DNA of 38,193 bases from Cryobacterium sp. (lineage in GTDB: Bacteria > Actinomycetota > Actinomycetes > Actinomycetales > Microbacteriaceae). Below the pieces are notes generated by a model, which was not told the origin of the DNA, did not search any database, and saw nothing but the letters and a program-made list of their open reading frames with translations. The position numbers and the translations under genes were made by a program. Location: NCBI GenBank assembly GCA_025465015.1, contig JAODMM010000035.1, positions 1 through 38,193 on the forward strand, given 5' to 3'. Below, piece after piece: positions 27,366 to 37,722 of this stretch (position 1 is the first letter of the stretch; each line of letters opens with the position of its first letter).

Positions 27366-28484
27366 GTGACCTTCGACTTCGACCTGCTCCGCCGTTGGCC
27401 GGACGTCGAGGCTGACAATCTGTTCGCCGTCGATGCTAGCGACCGGCTCCTTCTCGACGAAGCAGCCCAGGCGCTGGCATCCGCGCCTCCCGGCACGGTG
27501 GCAGTACTGGACGATCACTACGGAGCGCTCACCCTCGGCGCTGCTGCGCTCCACGGTGCCACGGGCATCCGGGTGCACCAGGACGCCCTTTCGGGACAGT
27601 TCGCGCTCGCGGCCAACGCCGACCGTGCCGGCCTCGCGGGCGAGTACCGGTCCCTCGAGCTCGGCGAGGAGGTTTTGGCCGGCGCGCGCGTGGTGCTCCT
27701 GCAGCTTCCCCGCAGCCTTTCCGCCCTGGATGAGCTCGCCGGCGCAGCCGCCCGGTTCGCCGCACCCGACGTCCTGCTCTTCGCCGGCGGGCGGCTGAAG
27801 CACATGACCCCGGCAATGAACGAGGTACTGGGCCGTCACTTCGCTGAGGTTTCGGTGTCGAGGGCAAGGCAGAAATCCCGAGTGCTTGTGGCATCCGCCC
27901 CCATTCCGTCTGATCCCACCTGGCCGCGCACAGAACATCACCCGGATGTCGGTCTCACGGTGCGTGCGCACGGAGCCGCGTTCGCTGGCACGTCCATCGA
28001 CATCGGCACGCGGTTTCTGCTCGATTTCCTCGACCGCATGAAACCAGACGCAGACGCAGCCATCGACCTCGCCTGCGGAACTGGTGTACTTGGAACGAGT
28101 CTCGCCCTGCAACGGCCGATGATCCGAGTGACCGCGTCCGACCAATCGGCCGCTGCCGTAGCGTCCGCACGTGCGACCGCCTCTGCGAACGGGGTCGCTG
28201 AGCGCCTGCAGGTGGTTCGTGACGACGCGCTCGGACGCCAGCCCGACGCATCCGCGGGGCTCATCGTCTTGAACCCGCCATTCCACATCGGGTCGAGCGT
28301 GCACGCCGGCATTGCTCTCAAGTTGTTCGAGGATGCTGCTCGTGTTCTCGCTCCGGGAGGTGAGCTGTGGACGGTGTGGAACTCCCACCTCGCCTACCGT
28401 CCCGCCCTCACCCGCATCGTCGGCCCGACCTCGCAGGTCGGACGCAACGCCAAGTTCACTGTGACGGTGTCGCTGCGCCGCTGA
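27366..28484 (+). CDS. RsmC/RlmG-like class I SAM-dependent methyltransferase
   Basis: Two-domain layout with DLACGTGVLGTSLAL and LIVLNPPFHIG (NPPF motif). Confidence 0.88.
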   Translation: MTFDFDLLRRWPDVEADNLFAVDASDRLLLDEAAQALASAPPGTVAVLDDHYGALTLGAAALHGATGIRVHQDALSGQFALAANADRAGLAGEYRSLELGEEVLAGARVVLLQLPRSLSALDELAGAAARFAAPDVLLFAGGRLKHMTPAMNEVLGRHFAEVSVSRARQKSRVLVASAPIPSDPTWPRTEHHPDVGLTVRAHGAAFAGTSIDIGTRFLLDFLDRMKPDADAAIDLACGTGVLGTSLALQRPMIRVTASDQSAAAVASARATASANGVAERLQVVRDDALGRQPDASAGLIVLNPPFHIGSSVHAGIALKLFEDAARVLAPGGELWTVWNSHLAYRPALTRIVGPTSQVGRNAKFTVTVSLRR

Positions 28485-28546
28485 TGAGCGGGAACGGCGC
28501 TCCGGACCAGCGGCCGGACTGGCGCGTTGCCACCACGACCGCTAAA

Positions 28547-28567
28547 ATTGAGTCACGACGACTCAAG
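28547..28567. promoter_or_regulatory. HAIR HspR box (ATTGAGT-cacgacg-ACTCAAG) upstream of clpB
   Basis: One mismatch to CTTGAGT-N7-ACTCAAG; 17 bp before the clpB start codon. Confidence 0.85.
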
Positions 28568-28584
28568 TTTCGAGGGAGCAGCAG

Positions 28585-30747
28585 ATGCAAGCCGGGCAGC
28601 AGCCGCAGCAAGAAGACGCCAAGAGCGCTCTCGAGCAGTATGGGATCAACCTCACCGAGGTGGCCAAGAGCGGCAAACTCGACCCTGTGATCGGCCGCGA
28701 CGCCGAGATCCGGCGCATCAGCCAGGTTCTGACCCGTCGCACCAAGAACAATCCAGTGCTGATCGGGGAACCCGGCGTCGGCAAGACTGCCGTGGTGGAA
28801 GGACTCGCTCAGCGCATCGTCGCCGGCGATGTGGCTGACTCGCTGAAGGGCAAGCAACTGGTCGCGCTCGACCTCGCCGCACTCGTCGCCGGCGCCAAGT
28901 ACCGCGGGGAGTTCGAGGAGCGGCTGAAGGCGGTTCTCAAGGAGATCAACGACGCCGAGGGCCAGATCATCACCTTCGTCGATGAACTGCACACCTTGAT
29001 GGGCGCCGGGGGCGGTGAGGGCTCCGTAGCAGCGTCGAACATGCTGAAGCCGATGCTGGCACGCGGCGAGCTCCGCCTGATCGGGGCCACCACTCTCAAC
29101 GAATACCGTGAATTCATCGAAAAGGACGCCGCGCTGGAGCGCCGTTTCCAGCAGGTGTACGTCGGCGAGCCCTCCGTCGAAGACACGGTCGCGATTCTTC
29201 GCGGGCTGAAGGAGCGCTACGAGGCGCACCACAAGGTCACGATCGCTGACTCGGCGCTGGTGGCCGCGGCGTCGCTCTCGAACCGCTACATCACCGCCAG
29301 ACAGCTGCCCGACAAGGCGATCGACCTCATCGACGAGGCAGCGAGCCGGCTCCGGATGGAGATCGACTCCGCCCCCGTGGAGATCGACGAGCTTCGACGC
29401 AGCGTCGACCGGCTGAAGCTCGAGGAACTCGCGCTCAAGAAGGAAAAGGACGACGCCTCGAAGGAACGCCTAGCGAAGCTGCGCGAAGACCTGACGGAAC
29501 GACAGGCAACCCTCACCGAGCTCCAGGCGCGGTGGGAGAAGGAGCGGGGTTCGCTCAACCGGATCGGTGAGCTCAAGGGGCGACTGGACGGGGCGCGGGT
29601 CCAGGCCGAGCGCGCGCAGCGTGAGGGCAACCTGGAACAGGCATCTCGGCTTTTGTACGGGGACATACCGATCATCGAGCGGGAACTCGCCGAGGCAGAG
29701 AAGGCCGAGTCGGAAGGCCCGCGCATGGTCAACGACCAGGTGACGTCCGAGGACATCGCCGCCGTCGTTGCCGCGTGGACCGGTATTCCGGTCGGTCGGC
29801 TCCTGCAGGGCGAAACCGAGAAGCTGTTGCACCTCGAAGGTGAGCTGGCCCACCGCCTGATCGGGCAGAAACGCGCGGTGCGGGCCGTGGCCGATGCCGT
29901 GCGTCGAAGCCGTGCCGGCATCTCAGACCCCGCTCGACCGACCGGTTCGTTCCTGTTCCTCGGCCCGACCGGTGTCGGAAAGACCGAGCTTGCCAAGGCG
30001 CTCGCCGACTTCCTGTTCGACGATGAGAAGGCGATGGTACGCATCGACATGAGCGAGTACGGGGAGAAATTCTCCGTCTCACGACTCGTCGGAGCCCCTC
30101 CCGGCTACATCGGTTATGAGCAGGGCGGGCAGCTCACCGAGGCCGTGCGGCGCCGTCCGTACTCGGTGATCCTGCTCGATGAGGTTGAAAAGGCGCACCC
30201 GGAGGTGTTCGACGTGCTGCTCCAGGTGCTCGACGACGGCAGGCTGACCGACGGGCAAGGGCGCACCGTGGATTTCCGCAACACGATCCTCGTCCTCACC
30301 TCGAACCTGGGGTCGCACTTCCTCGTCGACCAGACCCTCAGCGAGGGCGAGAAGGAACAGTCGGTGATGCAGCTGGTACGGCAGGCTTTCAAGCCGGAGT
30401 TCGTGAACCGGCTGGATGACATCGTCGTGTTCTCGGCGCTCACAATCGAGGACCTGGGCCAGATCGTCGAGCTGAACATCGATCGGCTGCAACGTCGCCT
30501 CTCTGAGCGCCGGCTCCAACTCGCTGTCACGCCTGACGCGCGTGCGTGGCTGTCCGAGCGCGGCTACGACCCGATATATGGTGCACGTCCGCTCCGCCGC
30601 CTCATGCAGCAGGAGATCGACGACCGGCTCGCGCGGGCCTTGCTCAGTGGCACAGTGCGCGACGGCGACATGGTTCTGGTCGATTTGGCAGAAGACGGTG
30701 ACAGTCTCACGGTCGATTCCGCTCCGGTGTTGGTGGGCGAGGCGTAA
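28585..30747 (+). CDS. clpB: ClpB-type AAA+ disaggregase lacking the N-terminal Clp_N domain
   Basis: Two AAA+ modules ([37 protein letters not shown]) and M-domain coiled coil; starts directly at [31 protein letters not shown]. Confidence 0.93.
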   Translation: MQAGQQPQQEDAKSALEQYGINLTEVAKSGKLDPVIGRDAEIRRISQVLTRRTKNNPVLIGEPGVGKTAVVEGLAQRIVAGDVADSLKGKQLVALDLAALVAGAKYRGEFEERLKAVLKEINDAEGQIITFVDELHTLMGAGGGEGSVAASNMLKPMLARGELRLIGATTLNEYREFIEKDAALERRFQQVYVGEPSVEDTVAILRGLKERYEAHHKVTIADSALVAAASLSNRYITARQLPDKAIDLIDEAASRLRMEIDSAPVEIDELRRSVDRLKLEELALKKEKDDASKERLAKLREDLTERQATLTELQARWEKERGSLNRIGELKGRLDGARVQAERAQREGNLEQASRLLYGDIPIIERELAEAEKAESEGPRMVNDQVTSEDIAAVVAAWTGIPVGRLLQGETEKLLHLEGELAHRLIGQKRAVRAVADAVRRSRAGISDPARPTGSFLFLGPTGVGKTELAKALADFLFDDEKAMVRIDMSEYGEKFSVSRLVGAPPGYIGYEQGGQLTEAVRRRPYSVILLDEVEKAHPEVFDVLLQVLDDGRLTDGQGRTVDFRNTILVLTSNLGSHFLVDQTLSEGEKEQSVMQLVRQAFKPEFVNRLDDIVVFSALTIEDLGQIVELNIDRLQRRLSERRLQLAVTPDARAWLSERGYDPIYGARPLRRLMQQEIDDRLARALLSGTVRDGDMVLVDLAEDGDSLTVDSAPVLVGEA

Positions 30748-30952
30748 CGGACCGCGGCCCGCGCCGGGGACTACAGGCCCAGCGGGGGCCTTCCGGCTCC
30801 CAGCGTCGGCGGACCTCATCGCGAAGACGTTCCTCGCTTTGGAAGACGGCTTCGGGCTCGACGTGTTGATCGGGGCGATGTCCCCCGACGAGGAGGAGCG
30901 GATGCTGCTCCTGTACGCGCAGAGCATGATCGGCATCCCGGCGACACTCTGA
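30748..30952 (+). pseudogene. remnant of a regulator C-terminus (TetR-like)
   Basis: Frame reads SADLIAKTFLALEDGFGLDVLIGAMSPDEEERMLLLYAQSMIGIPATL*; no plausible start or HTH upstream (clpB abuts). Confidence 0.5.
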
Positions 30953-30986
30953 TGAACCCCTCGGCAGCCGGGGTTAGGCTCGGAGC

Positions 30987-32036
30987 ATGCGTGCGACAGT
31001 GATTCATGGCGAGCGAGACATCCGTCTGGAAGACGTTCCAGACCCGAAACTGAGCACCGGTGGTGACGCAATCGTGCGGGTGGTGGCCGCCTGTGTCTGC
31101 GGTTCCGACCTGTGGCCGTATCGGGGGATCTCGCCGACAACCCATCCCCGTCGGATTGGGCATGAGTTCGTCGGCATCGTGGAGGAGATCGGTCCCGACG
31201 TGCGGAACGTGAAGCTCGGCGACTTCGTGATCGCACCCTTCTACGACTGTGACAACACCTGCGCCAATTGCCGTAACGGCGTGTCCACCTCGTGCCTGAA
31301 CGGCGGATGGTGGGGTTCAGACGACAGCATGGGCGCCTTTGCTGACGGCGCGCAGGGCGAGCGAGTGCGGGTGCCGCACGCCGATGGGTCTTTGGTTGCC
31401 ACGCCGAGTCCGCCGGATGACGCCCTGGTGCCGGGGCTCCTGACCCTCGCCGACGTCATGGGCACCGGGCACCACGCTGCAGTGTCGGCCGGAGTGACGG
31501 CCGGGAGCACCGTCGTCGTTGTCGGCGACGGAGCGGTGGGGCTCTGCGCAATTTTGGCAAGCAAGCGGCTGGGCGCCGCCCGCATCGTGGCGATGTCTCG
31601 GCATGCCGACCGGCAGAGCGTCGCGCGCGAATTCGGAGCAACGGACATCGTGGAGGAGCGCGGAGACGAGGGAGTCGCGCGAATTAGGGAGATGTTCGAT
31701 GGGATCGGCGCGGATTGCGTTCTGGAGTGCGTGGGCACAAAGGAATCGATGGACCAGGCGATCCGCTCCACGCGACCGGGAGGCATGGTCGGCTATGTCG
31801 GGGTCCCGAATGGGGGTCCGGAACTGCCTGTGCGGACCCTGTTCAACCACAACGTGGGGGTGAACGGGGGAGTCGCCCCGGTGCGGAGCTATGTCGAGGA
31901 GCTGTTGCCCGAAGTGCTCTCCGGAGCAATCGATCCCGGCCGAGTCTTCGACCTCGAGCTGCCGTTGGCCGAGGTCGCCGAAGCCTACGCCGCGATGGAC
32001 GAGCGCCGAGCGATCAAGGTGCTGCTCCGGCCATAG
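30987..32036 (+). CDS. zinc-dependent medium-chain alcohol dehydrogenase
   Basis: CVCGSDLWPYRGI, IGHEFVGIVEEIG, four-Cys structural zinc region CDNTCANCRNGVSTSC, VVVGDGAVGLCAI. Confidence 0.93.
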   Translation: MRATVIHGERDIRLEDVPDPKLSTGGDAIVRVVAACVCGSDLWPYRGISPTTHPRRIGHEFVGIVEEIGPDVRNVKLGDFVIAPFYDCDNTCANCRNGVSTSCLNGGWWGSDDSMGAFADGAQGERVRVPHADGSLVATPSPPDDALVPGLLTLADVMGTGHHAAVSAGVTAGSTVVVVGDGAVGLCAILASKRLGAARIVAMSRHADRQSVAREFGATDIVEERGDEGVARIREMFDGIGADCVLECVGTKESMDQAIRSTRPGGMVGYVGVPNGGPELPVRTLFNHNVGVNGGVAPVRSYVEELLPEVLSGAIDPGRVFDLELPLAEVAEAYAAMDERRAIKVLLRP

Positions 32037-32157
32037 CACCGCCCCAAAAGGAGGGGTGGGGCATCAATTCGTGCTGTCATCAGGCTATTGGGCCTATAGA
32101 GTCGCCCTGCGCGCGCATAAGGCGACGCATCCTCATCTGTAATCCGAAGGAGCACCT

Positions 32158-32472
32158 ATGACCGCCACAGCAGCTGAAGCCCAGACCCAGAATCCCGGCA
32201 AGACCCTCGGTATCGTCGGCCTTGTCTTGGCATTCATCGCGAACATCGCCGGTTTGATTGTGAGCATCGTCGCCCTCAGGAAGTCGAAGAAGGCGGGATT
32301 CAAGAATGGCTTCGCGGTCGCCGGCATCATCATCTCGGTGATCTCCATCGTCGGAGTCGGAATCGCTGTCGGCGCGGGCGTGGCGGGCGTTGCCGCCGTT
32401 GCCAGCGCCTGTGCCGATCTCGGCCCGGGCGAGCACGTCTTGGACAACGGCGTGACCATCACCTGCGGCTGA
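32158..32472 (+). CDS. small membrane protein, DUF4190-like
   Basis: 104 aa, hydrophobic segments TLGIVGLVLAFIANIAGLIVSIVAL and NGFAVAGIIISVISIVGVGIAVGAG; RBS AAGGAG upstream. Confidence 0.75.
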   Translation: MTATAAEAQTQNPGKTLGIVGLVLAFIANIAGLIVSIVALRKSKKAGFKNGFAVAGIIISVISIVGVGIAVGAGVAGVAAVASACADLGPGEHVLDNGVTITCG

Positions 32473-32482
32473 TCATTCGGTC

Positions 32483-32536
32483 ACCGGTTGAGGAGCGAAC
32501 GTCACGGTCCAGCCGTCCGGGCGCTCCTCAACCGGT
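32483..32536. terminator. 15-bp perfect inverted repeat hairpin between convergent genes
   Basis: ACCGGTTGAGGAGCG (32483-32497) / CGCTCCTCAACCGGT (32522-32536), 24-nt loop. Confidence 0.7.
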
Positions 32537-32544
32537 ATATCCGA

Positions 32545-33138
32545 TTAGGCGTCGGCGAGCAGCAACTCCGACAGGGGCTTGCGCGTGCGTGGAGCCGATT
32601 CGCGCTCAAGCAAGTCTGCCGAGAGCGCGTTCACGTCGCCGAGAACCCCGAGCGCGGTGATCGATACGACCGAGAGGTTTACGTCAAGCTCAAATGCCTT
32701 CACGATGGCGTCGGCATCGAATCCGCCCATCTGGTGCGTGTGCAAGCCCTCGTGCTGCGCCTGGATGCTGAGGTGCGCCACCGCTTGACCCAGGTCGTAG
32801 CTGGCCCACGGGTTGTCCTGTCCCGGGTTCATCGTGGTGTCAGCGATGTTGACGATAAGAACAGATGCTGCATCCGCCCATGCCCGGTTGAAGCCGACGA
32901 GCGCCGCGTGCACCACGGCGAATTGCTCCGAGCCGCGACGGGCGACGATGAACCGGGCCGGCTGGAGGTTGGAGGCCGACGGGGCCCAACGAGCAGCCTC
33001 GAGCACAGTGGTCAGGGTTGACTCGTCGATGACGGCAGTCGGGTCGTAGCCGCGGGGGCTCCAGCGCTCGGCGAGGCTCGGAATCAACGGGGCGTCGGTG
33101 TCGGCGGCGCGGCTGAGGGTATCGGTGATGAGGGTCAT
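32545..33138 (-). CDS. nitroreductase family protein
   Basis: ERWSPRGYDPTAVIDESTLTTVLEAARWAPSASNLQPARFIVARRG; GLHTHQMGGFDADAIVKAF. Confidence 0.92.
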   Translation of the reverse strand: MTLITDTLSRAADTDAPLIPSLAERWSPRGYDPTAVIDESTLTTVLEAARWAPSASNLQPARFIVARRGSEQFAVVHAALVGFNRAWADAASVLIVNIADTTMNPGQDNPWASYDLGQAVAHLSIQAQHEGLHTHQMGGFDADAIVKAFELDVNLSVVSITALGVLGDVNALSADLLERESAPRTRKPLSELLLADA

Positions 33139-33275
33139 GGAGTCTTTCCTTGGGGTGGGTTGCGACGGGACTTCATTGACCCACTGGGTGCAACGCTGGG
33201 ACGCGACCGGTATTCCATGCGCGCGCATCAATCTTCGGCCTGGGCGCGGTTGAGAACCGGGCGAGCCCGAACTCG

Positions 33276-34976
33276 TCAGCGGTTGGGCAGCTCCATCAGC
33301 TGTTCGCGCACCTCGCGCCGCAAAACCTTCCCGATCAGAGAACGGGGCAGCTCCTCCACCTGCACGATCGCGCGCGGGACTTTATACCCGGTGAGCCGTT
33401 CCCGGCAATGGGCGCGAAGGCCGTCGACATCGAGGAACGCGCCCGCGGAGAGGACAACGGCTGCAGTGACATCTTCCCCGCCTGCCGCGTTCGGCATCCC
33501 CACTGCTGCTGCATCGGCCACCGCCGGATGGCTGAGCAGGGCCTGTTCGACCTCAGAGGGTGACACGTTGAATCCCTGGGTGATGATGAGCTCCTTGATG
33601 CGGTCGACCACGGTCACGAAACCGTCTGGAGACACTCGCACGATGTCACCGGTGCGCAACCACCCGCCGGGGAGCAGGACTTGGGACGTCTCAGTCGGGC
33701 GGTTCCAATATCCGCGGAAGACCTGGGGGCCCGCCAGCAGCAGCTCGCCCTCCTCATCGAAACCGCGGTCGATGCTCGGGTCGTTCGGGTCGACGACCCG
33801 CATCAACGTGCTGGGGAACGGAACCCCCACTGTCCCGGGCCGGCGGCTCGGCCCGATCGGATTGCCGAGCGCGACGGGCGAGGTCTCCGTCATTCCATAT
33901 CCCTCAACGAGAAGTCCGCCGGTGGCCTCTTCCCACCTCTCGACCGTGGTCACGGGAAGGTTCATCGCCCCCGAGATAGCGAAACGGATGCTTGCAAGGC
34001 TCACTCGCCCGGCTGCGGCGGCGTTGACCAGCCGGTCGTAGATGGGCGGTACCGCCGGCAGGAACGTCGGCGGCGTGCGCCGTGCCGCTGTGAGCACGAG
34101 GTCTTCATCGAATTTCGGGAACAGCACAAGCCGAGCTCCCATGCTCATCGCGAAGGTCAGGCAGAGGGTCAGCCCGTAAGCGTGGAACATGGGGAGGACG
34201 CCGTAGAAGACCTCCCGCCCCGCAGCGAGACCGGGCACCCACGCTCGTCCCTGCAGCGCGTTGGCCCGCAGATTGAAGTGGCTGAGGATGGCTCCCTTCG
34301 GGGTGCCGGTCGTTCCGCTGGTGTACTGCAGAACGGCGACGTCGTGCACGAGGGGCCTCGGATGCGAGCGGCGAAGGGGCCGACCTGCGACCATGCCGGC
34401 CCAGTCGACGGAGCCTCTGAGGAGCCGTCCGCTGGTGAGCGCGGCGCGGGCTGCCCGCGCCTTCGGAACGGGCAGTCGAAGGGCAAGCCGCTTACCCAAA
34501 GGCATCGCCCGGGTGACGTCAACGGATACGACGTGCGCGACAGCCATATCTGCGGGGAATGACTGAACGATGCCGGCAAGCTTGTCCCAGACAATCGCGA
34601 CCCGGGCGCCGTGGTCTTCGAACTGATGACGCAGTTCCCGCTCCGTGTAGAGCGGGTTGTGCTCAACGGCGATAGCCCCGAGCCGAAGGATGGCATAGAA
34701 CGCGACCACATGCTGAGGACAGTTCGGCAGAACCAAGGCCACCCGGTCGCCGCGCTCCACACCGAGCCGGCGCAGCCCGTTGGCTACCCGGGAGACCTGC
34801 TCTCCGAGCTCGGCGTACGTGGTTTCCGATCCGAAGAAATCGAGGGCGACCCGCCCGGCATGCTGATGCACGGACGTATCCAACATGTCGCTGAGAGTCT
34901 CGGACGGTTCCTCGATCTCCCCGGGAATCCCGGGTGCGTAGGCGGCGAGCCACGGCTTACTTTCGAACACGCTCAT
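33276..34976 (-). CDS. AMP-dependent synthetase / long-chain fatty-acid-CoA ligase
   Basis: YTSGTTGTPKGAILSH, VEGYGMTETSPVALGNP, GWLRTGDIVRVSPDGFVTVVDRIKELIITQGFNVSPSEVE; start inferred at MSVFESKPWLAAY. Confidence 0.94.
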   Translation of the reverse strand: MSVFESKPWLAAYAPGIPGEIEEPSETLSDMLDTSVHQHAGRVALDFFGSETTYAELGEQVSRVANGLRRLGVERGDRVALVLPNCPQHVVAFYAILRLGAIAVEHNPLYTERELRHQFEDHGARVAIVWDKLAGIVQSFPADMAVAHVVSVDVTRAMPLGKRLALRLPVPKARAARAALTSGRLLRGSVDWAGMVAGRPLRRSHPRPLVHDVAVLQYTSGTTGTPKGAILSHFNLRANALQGRAWVPGLAAGREVFYGVLPMFHAYGLTLCLTFAMSMGARLVLFPKFDEDLVLTAARRTPPTFLPAVPPIYDRLVNAAAAGRVSLASIRFAISGAMNLPVTTVERWEEATGGLLVEGYGMTETSPVALGNPIGPSRRPGTVGVPFPSTLMRVVDPNDPSIDRGFDEEGELLLAGPQVFRGYWNRPTETSQVLLPGGWLRTGDIVRVSPDGFVTVVDRIKELIITQGFNVSPSEVEQALLSHPAVADAAAVGMPNAAGGEDVTAAVVLSAGAFLDVDGLRAHCRERLTGYKVPRAIVQVEELPRSLIGKVLRREVREQLMELPNR

Positions 34977-36043
34977 CGCGCTGCGAGTTCTCGCTTCAGC
35001 ACGGCCACAAACGCGTCGATATCGTCTTCGGTCGTGTCGTAGCCGCACATCCAGCGGACCTCTTGCGTTGCTGGGTTCCAGTCGTAGAAGCGGAAGGACT
35101 TGCGCAGACGGTCGGCGACGCCGCGTGGAAGGACGGCGAAGACTGCGTTGGACTGCGTGGCCTGAGTGAACGAGATTCCCTGGATCGAAGCATCCGCGAG
35201 GCCATCCTCCAGTGCACCTCGTAAACGGGCAGCCATCGCATTGGCGTGGGTGGCGTTCCGGAGCCACAAATCAGACTCGAGCAGGGCGATGAACTGGGCG
35301 GAGATGAAGCGCATCTTTGAGGACAGCTGCATGTTCAGCTTCCGGAGGTAGGGCAGCCCGTTTGCTGCTTCAGGGTTCAGCACCACGACGCATTCACCGA
35401 GCATCATGCCATTCTTGGTGCCACCGAAGCTGAGCACGTCGACGCCGGCGTCGCTGGTGAAGGCGCGGAGGGGAACACCAAGCGTCGCTGCGGCATTCGA
35501 GATGCGGGCGCCGTCCATGTGCAGGGTCATGCCGTGGGCGTGAGCGTGGTCTGCGATCGCCTTCACCTCATCGACGGTGTACGCGGTCCCAAGCTCTGTG
35601 GTCTGACTGATCGACACCACCAGGGGCTGCGCACGGTGCTCGTCACCCCACCCCCAGGCTTCCTGGTCGATGAGCTCGGGGGTGAGCTTGCCGTCGGGAG
35701 TGGCCACAGGGAGCAGCTTGAATCCGCCCACCCGCTCCGGGGCTCCACACTCATCGGTGTGGATGTGCGCCGTTGACGTGCAAATGACCGCGCCCCAGCG
35801 GGGCAACATGGACTGAAGTCCGATGACGTTCGCCCCAGTGCCGTTGAAAACCGGGAAGGTCTCGATCCCCTCGCCGAGGTGGCGGACGAACACCTCCTGA
35901 AGCCGCGCGGTGTAGACGTCTTCGCCATAGGCGACCTGATGCGCCCCATTCGCGCCGGCCAGGGCCTGGAGAACTTCCGGGTGGATACCCGAGTAGTTGT
36001 CCGATGCGAATCCGCGAGAGGTCAGGTCATGAAGTTGGGTCAC
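34973..36043 (-). CDS. low-specificity threonine aldolase / beta-eliminating lyase family
   Basis: SDNYSGIHPEVLQALAGAN, AYGEDVYTARLQEVF, HMDGARISNAAATLG, DVLSFGGTKNGMMLGE; GTG start. Confidence 0.92.
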   Translation of the reverse strand: MTQLHDLTSRGFASDNYSGIHPEVLQALAGANGAHQVAYGEDVYTARLQEVFVRHLGEGIETFPVFNGTGANVIGLQSMLPRWGAVICTSTAHIHTDECGAPERVGGFKLLPVATPDGKLTPELIDQEAWGWGDEHRAQPLVVSISQTTELGTAYTVDEVKAIADHAHAHGMTLHMDGARISNAAATLGVPLRAFTSDAGVDVLSFGGTKNGMMLGECVVVLNPEAANGLPYLRKLNMQLSSKMRFISAQFIALLESDLWLRNATHANAMAARLRGALEDGLADASIQGISFTQATQSNAVFAVLPRGVADRLRKSFRFYDWNPATQEVRWMCGYDTTEDDIDAFVAVLKRELAAR

Positions 36044-36309
36044 ACCTCCATCTTCCCGCACCCACGCGGTCCTCTCGCAACCCGCTTTTGCATGCCGGGT
36101 CAGCGATGCAGGGCCCCCTAGCAGGGGACTCGAGCAGCCATTGCGCAGCAATACCAGCAGGCACGCAAGAACCGTTCTCCGCCCTCGTGCAGCCGACCGG
36201 ACAAGGGCGGAGGGAGGGGCCATCGGCTGTGCAGGGATTGCCCGTCCTCCCGCCTCAGCCGTTTGCGCCGGGTGGCTCCCCGCGTGCTGGCGGCGACTAG
36301 CCTGAACGG

Positions 36310-37524
36310 ATGAGCCGCGCTTTCTGCCCCAGACTCGCGCCGCGCCGGAAGTCGCCTCGCCAGAGGCCTGACCGTGACGTGCTCGTGCTCGGAGTCATCG
36401 CGTTCTTCGTCATGGTCGGTTTCGGCGTGGTGGTCCCGGTGCTTCCCGTGTACGTGCGAACCTTCGGAGTCGGCTACGTGGAGGTCGGGGCGGTGGTGTC
36501 TGCCTTCGCGCTGATGCGTTTCGTGGCCAGCCCGTTCTGTGGCCGGCTGGTGGAGTGGGCCGGGGAACGCATCATCCTCTCCCTTGGCATCGGGATCGTC
36601 GCGGTATCCAGCGCGTTGGTGGGGCTGGCCGACAGCTACCCGGCCGTGTTGATGCTTCGGGGCGCCGGGGGAATCGGCTCGGCTATGTTCTCCGTCTCCG
36701 CCATGACACTGCTGCTGCGGTCCGCTCCTCCTCATCGCAGGGGCCGCGCGGTCGGGTTCTACCAAGGAGGATTCCTCATCGGCGGGATGGCCGGACCCGC
36801 ACTCGGCGGGCTGCTGGCCGCTGTCTCACTCACCGCGCCGTTCTTCTTCTATGCCGCGACGCTCGCCGTGGCCGGACTCATCGGCATCCTGCTGCTCAGA
36901 CCTGCCACCCAGCCGTCTTCGACCGGTGAAGAGGCCGCCGTTCCAGTTCCGTTCCGCACGGTGCTCCGTGATTCCCGATTCAGGGCGGCGTGCCTGACCA
37001 ACTTCGCCCAAGGGTGGACCTCCATCGGGGTACGCAGCGCGCTGATCCCAGTGCTGGTCGTCGAAGTGCTGCGCGGGCCCGCGGCCTGGACCGGCATCGC
37101 CTTCGCCTTCGCTGCTGTCGCCCAGACCCTGGCCCTTGCCCCGGCCGGTCGCTTCGTCGACACCGTGGGGCGTAAGCCCGCCATCATCGGGGCCGGGGTG
37201 GTCGGTGGTGTGACCGTGTTCGCCACGGCTTTCGCGCCGAACATCGTGGTACTCACCGTGTTGCTCTGTGTGTACGCAGTGGCGGCGGCGTTCCTGGGAA
37301 CCGCGCCGGCGGCTGCTGTGGGCGACGCTGCGGGTACCCGGGGTGGCCGTCCGGTCGCCGTGTTCTCGATGGCCGCCGACCTCGGGGCGATCGTCGGCCC
37401 GTTGGCGGCGGGCTGGCTTGTCGAGACGGCATCGTTTGGTGCCGCCTTCGGGCTCTCGGCGGCGTTGCTCTTGGCAGCTGCCGTGTACGCAGTGCGGATG
37501 CCCCGGGCTGAGCCTGTCGCCTGA
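36310..37524 (+). CDS. MFS transporter
   Basis: 12-TM-like hydrophobic profile; FVMVGFGVVVPVLPVYVRTFGVGYVEVGAVVSAFALMRFVASPFCGRLVE, RGRAVGFYQGGFLIGGMAGPALGG. Confidence 0.92.
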   Translation: MSRAFCPRLAPRRKSPRQRPDRDVLVLGVIAFFVMVGFGVVVPVLPVYVRTFGVGYVEVGAVVSAFALMRFVASPFCGRLVEWAGERIILSLGIGIVAVSSALVGLADSYPAVLMLRGAGGIGSAMFSVSAMTLLLRSAPPHRRGRAVGFYQGGFLIGGMAGPALGGLLAAVSLTAPFFFYAATLAVAGLIGILLLRPATQPSSTGEEAAVPVPFRTVLRDSRFRAACLTNFAQGWTSIGVRSALIPVLVVEVLRGPAAWTGIAFAFAAVAQTLALAPAGRFVDTVGRKPAIIGAGVVGGVTVFATAFAPNIVVLTVLLCVYAVAAAFLGTAPAAAVGDAAGTRGGRPVAVFSMAADLGAIVGPLAAGWLVETASFGAAFGLSAALLLAAAVYAVRMPRAEPVA

Positions 37525-37539
37525 CCCCCGAGAATCCTG

Positions 37540-37577
37540 ACCCTCGGGCCCAGGCCACCTTGCGGCGACCCGAGGGT
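37540..37577 (+). terminator. 9-bp inverted repeat ACCCTCGGG/CCCGAGGGT after the MFS gene
   Basis: Read directly, 16 bp after the stop codon; 20-nt loop. Confidence 0.5.
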
Positions 37578-37722
37578 GAGACTACCTTGGCCGCCAAACG
37601 GGGCCGGCATCTGACCAACCCGTACTCATGGGTCGGCCGCCCCAGATGCTTGCGCCTGCACACACCAACATCCACACGCGCACGCTCATCGCGCCCGCGA
37701 CAGAGTAGAGGATTCGATTCAT

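Noticed and set aside
27063-28388. 441-aa minus ORF overlapping the LLM gene end and the methyltransferase
   Set aside because: Spans two well-supported plus-strand genes; composition typical of a GC-rich non-coding frame.
30079-31236. 385-aa minus ORF crossing the clpB/Zn-ADH junction
   Set aside because: Antisense to two confident genes, no domain signature.
32038-32066. CCGCCCC-aaaagga-GGGGTGG hairpin after the Zn-ADH gene
   Set aside because: Plausible weak terminator, but the stem is short and relies on a G-T pair; not confident enough to list as a feature.
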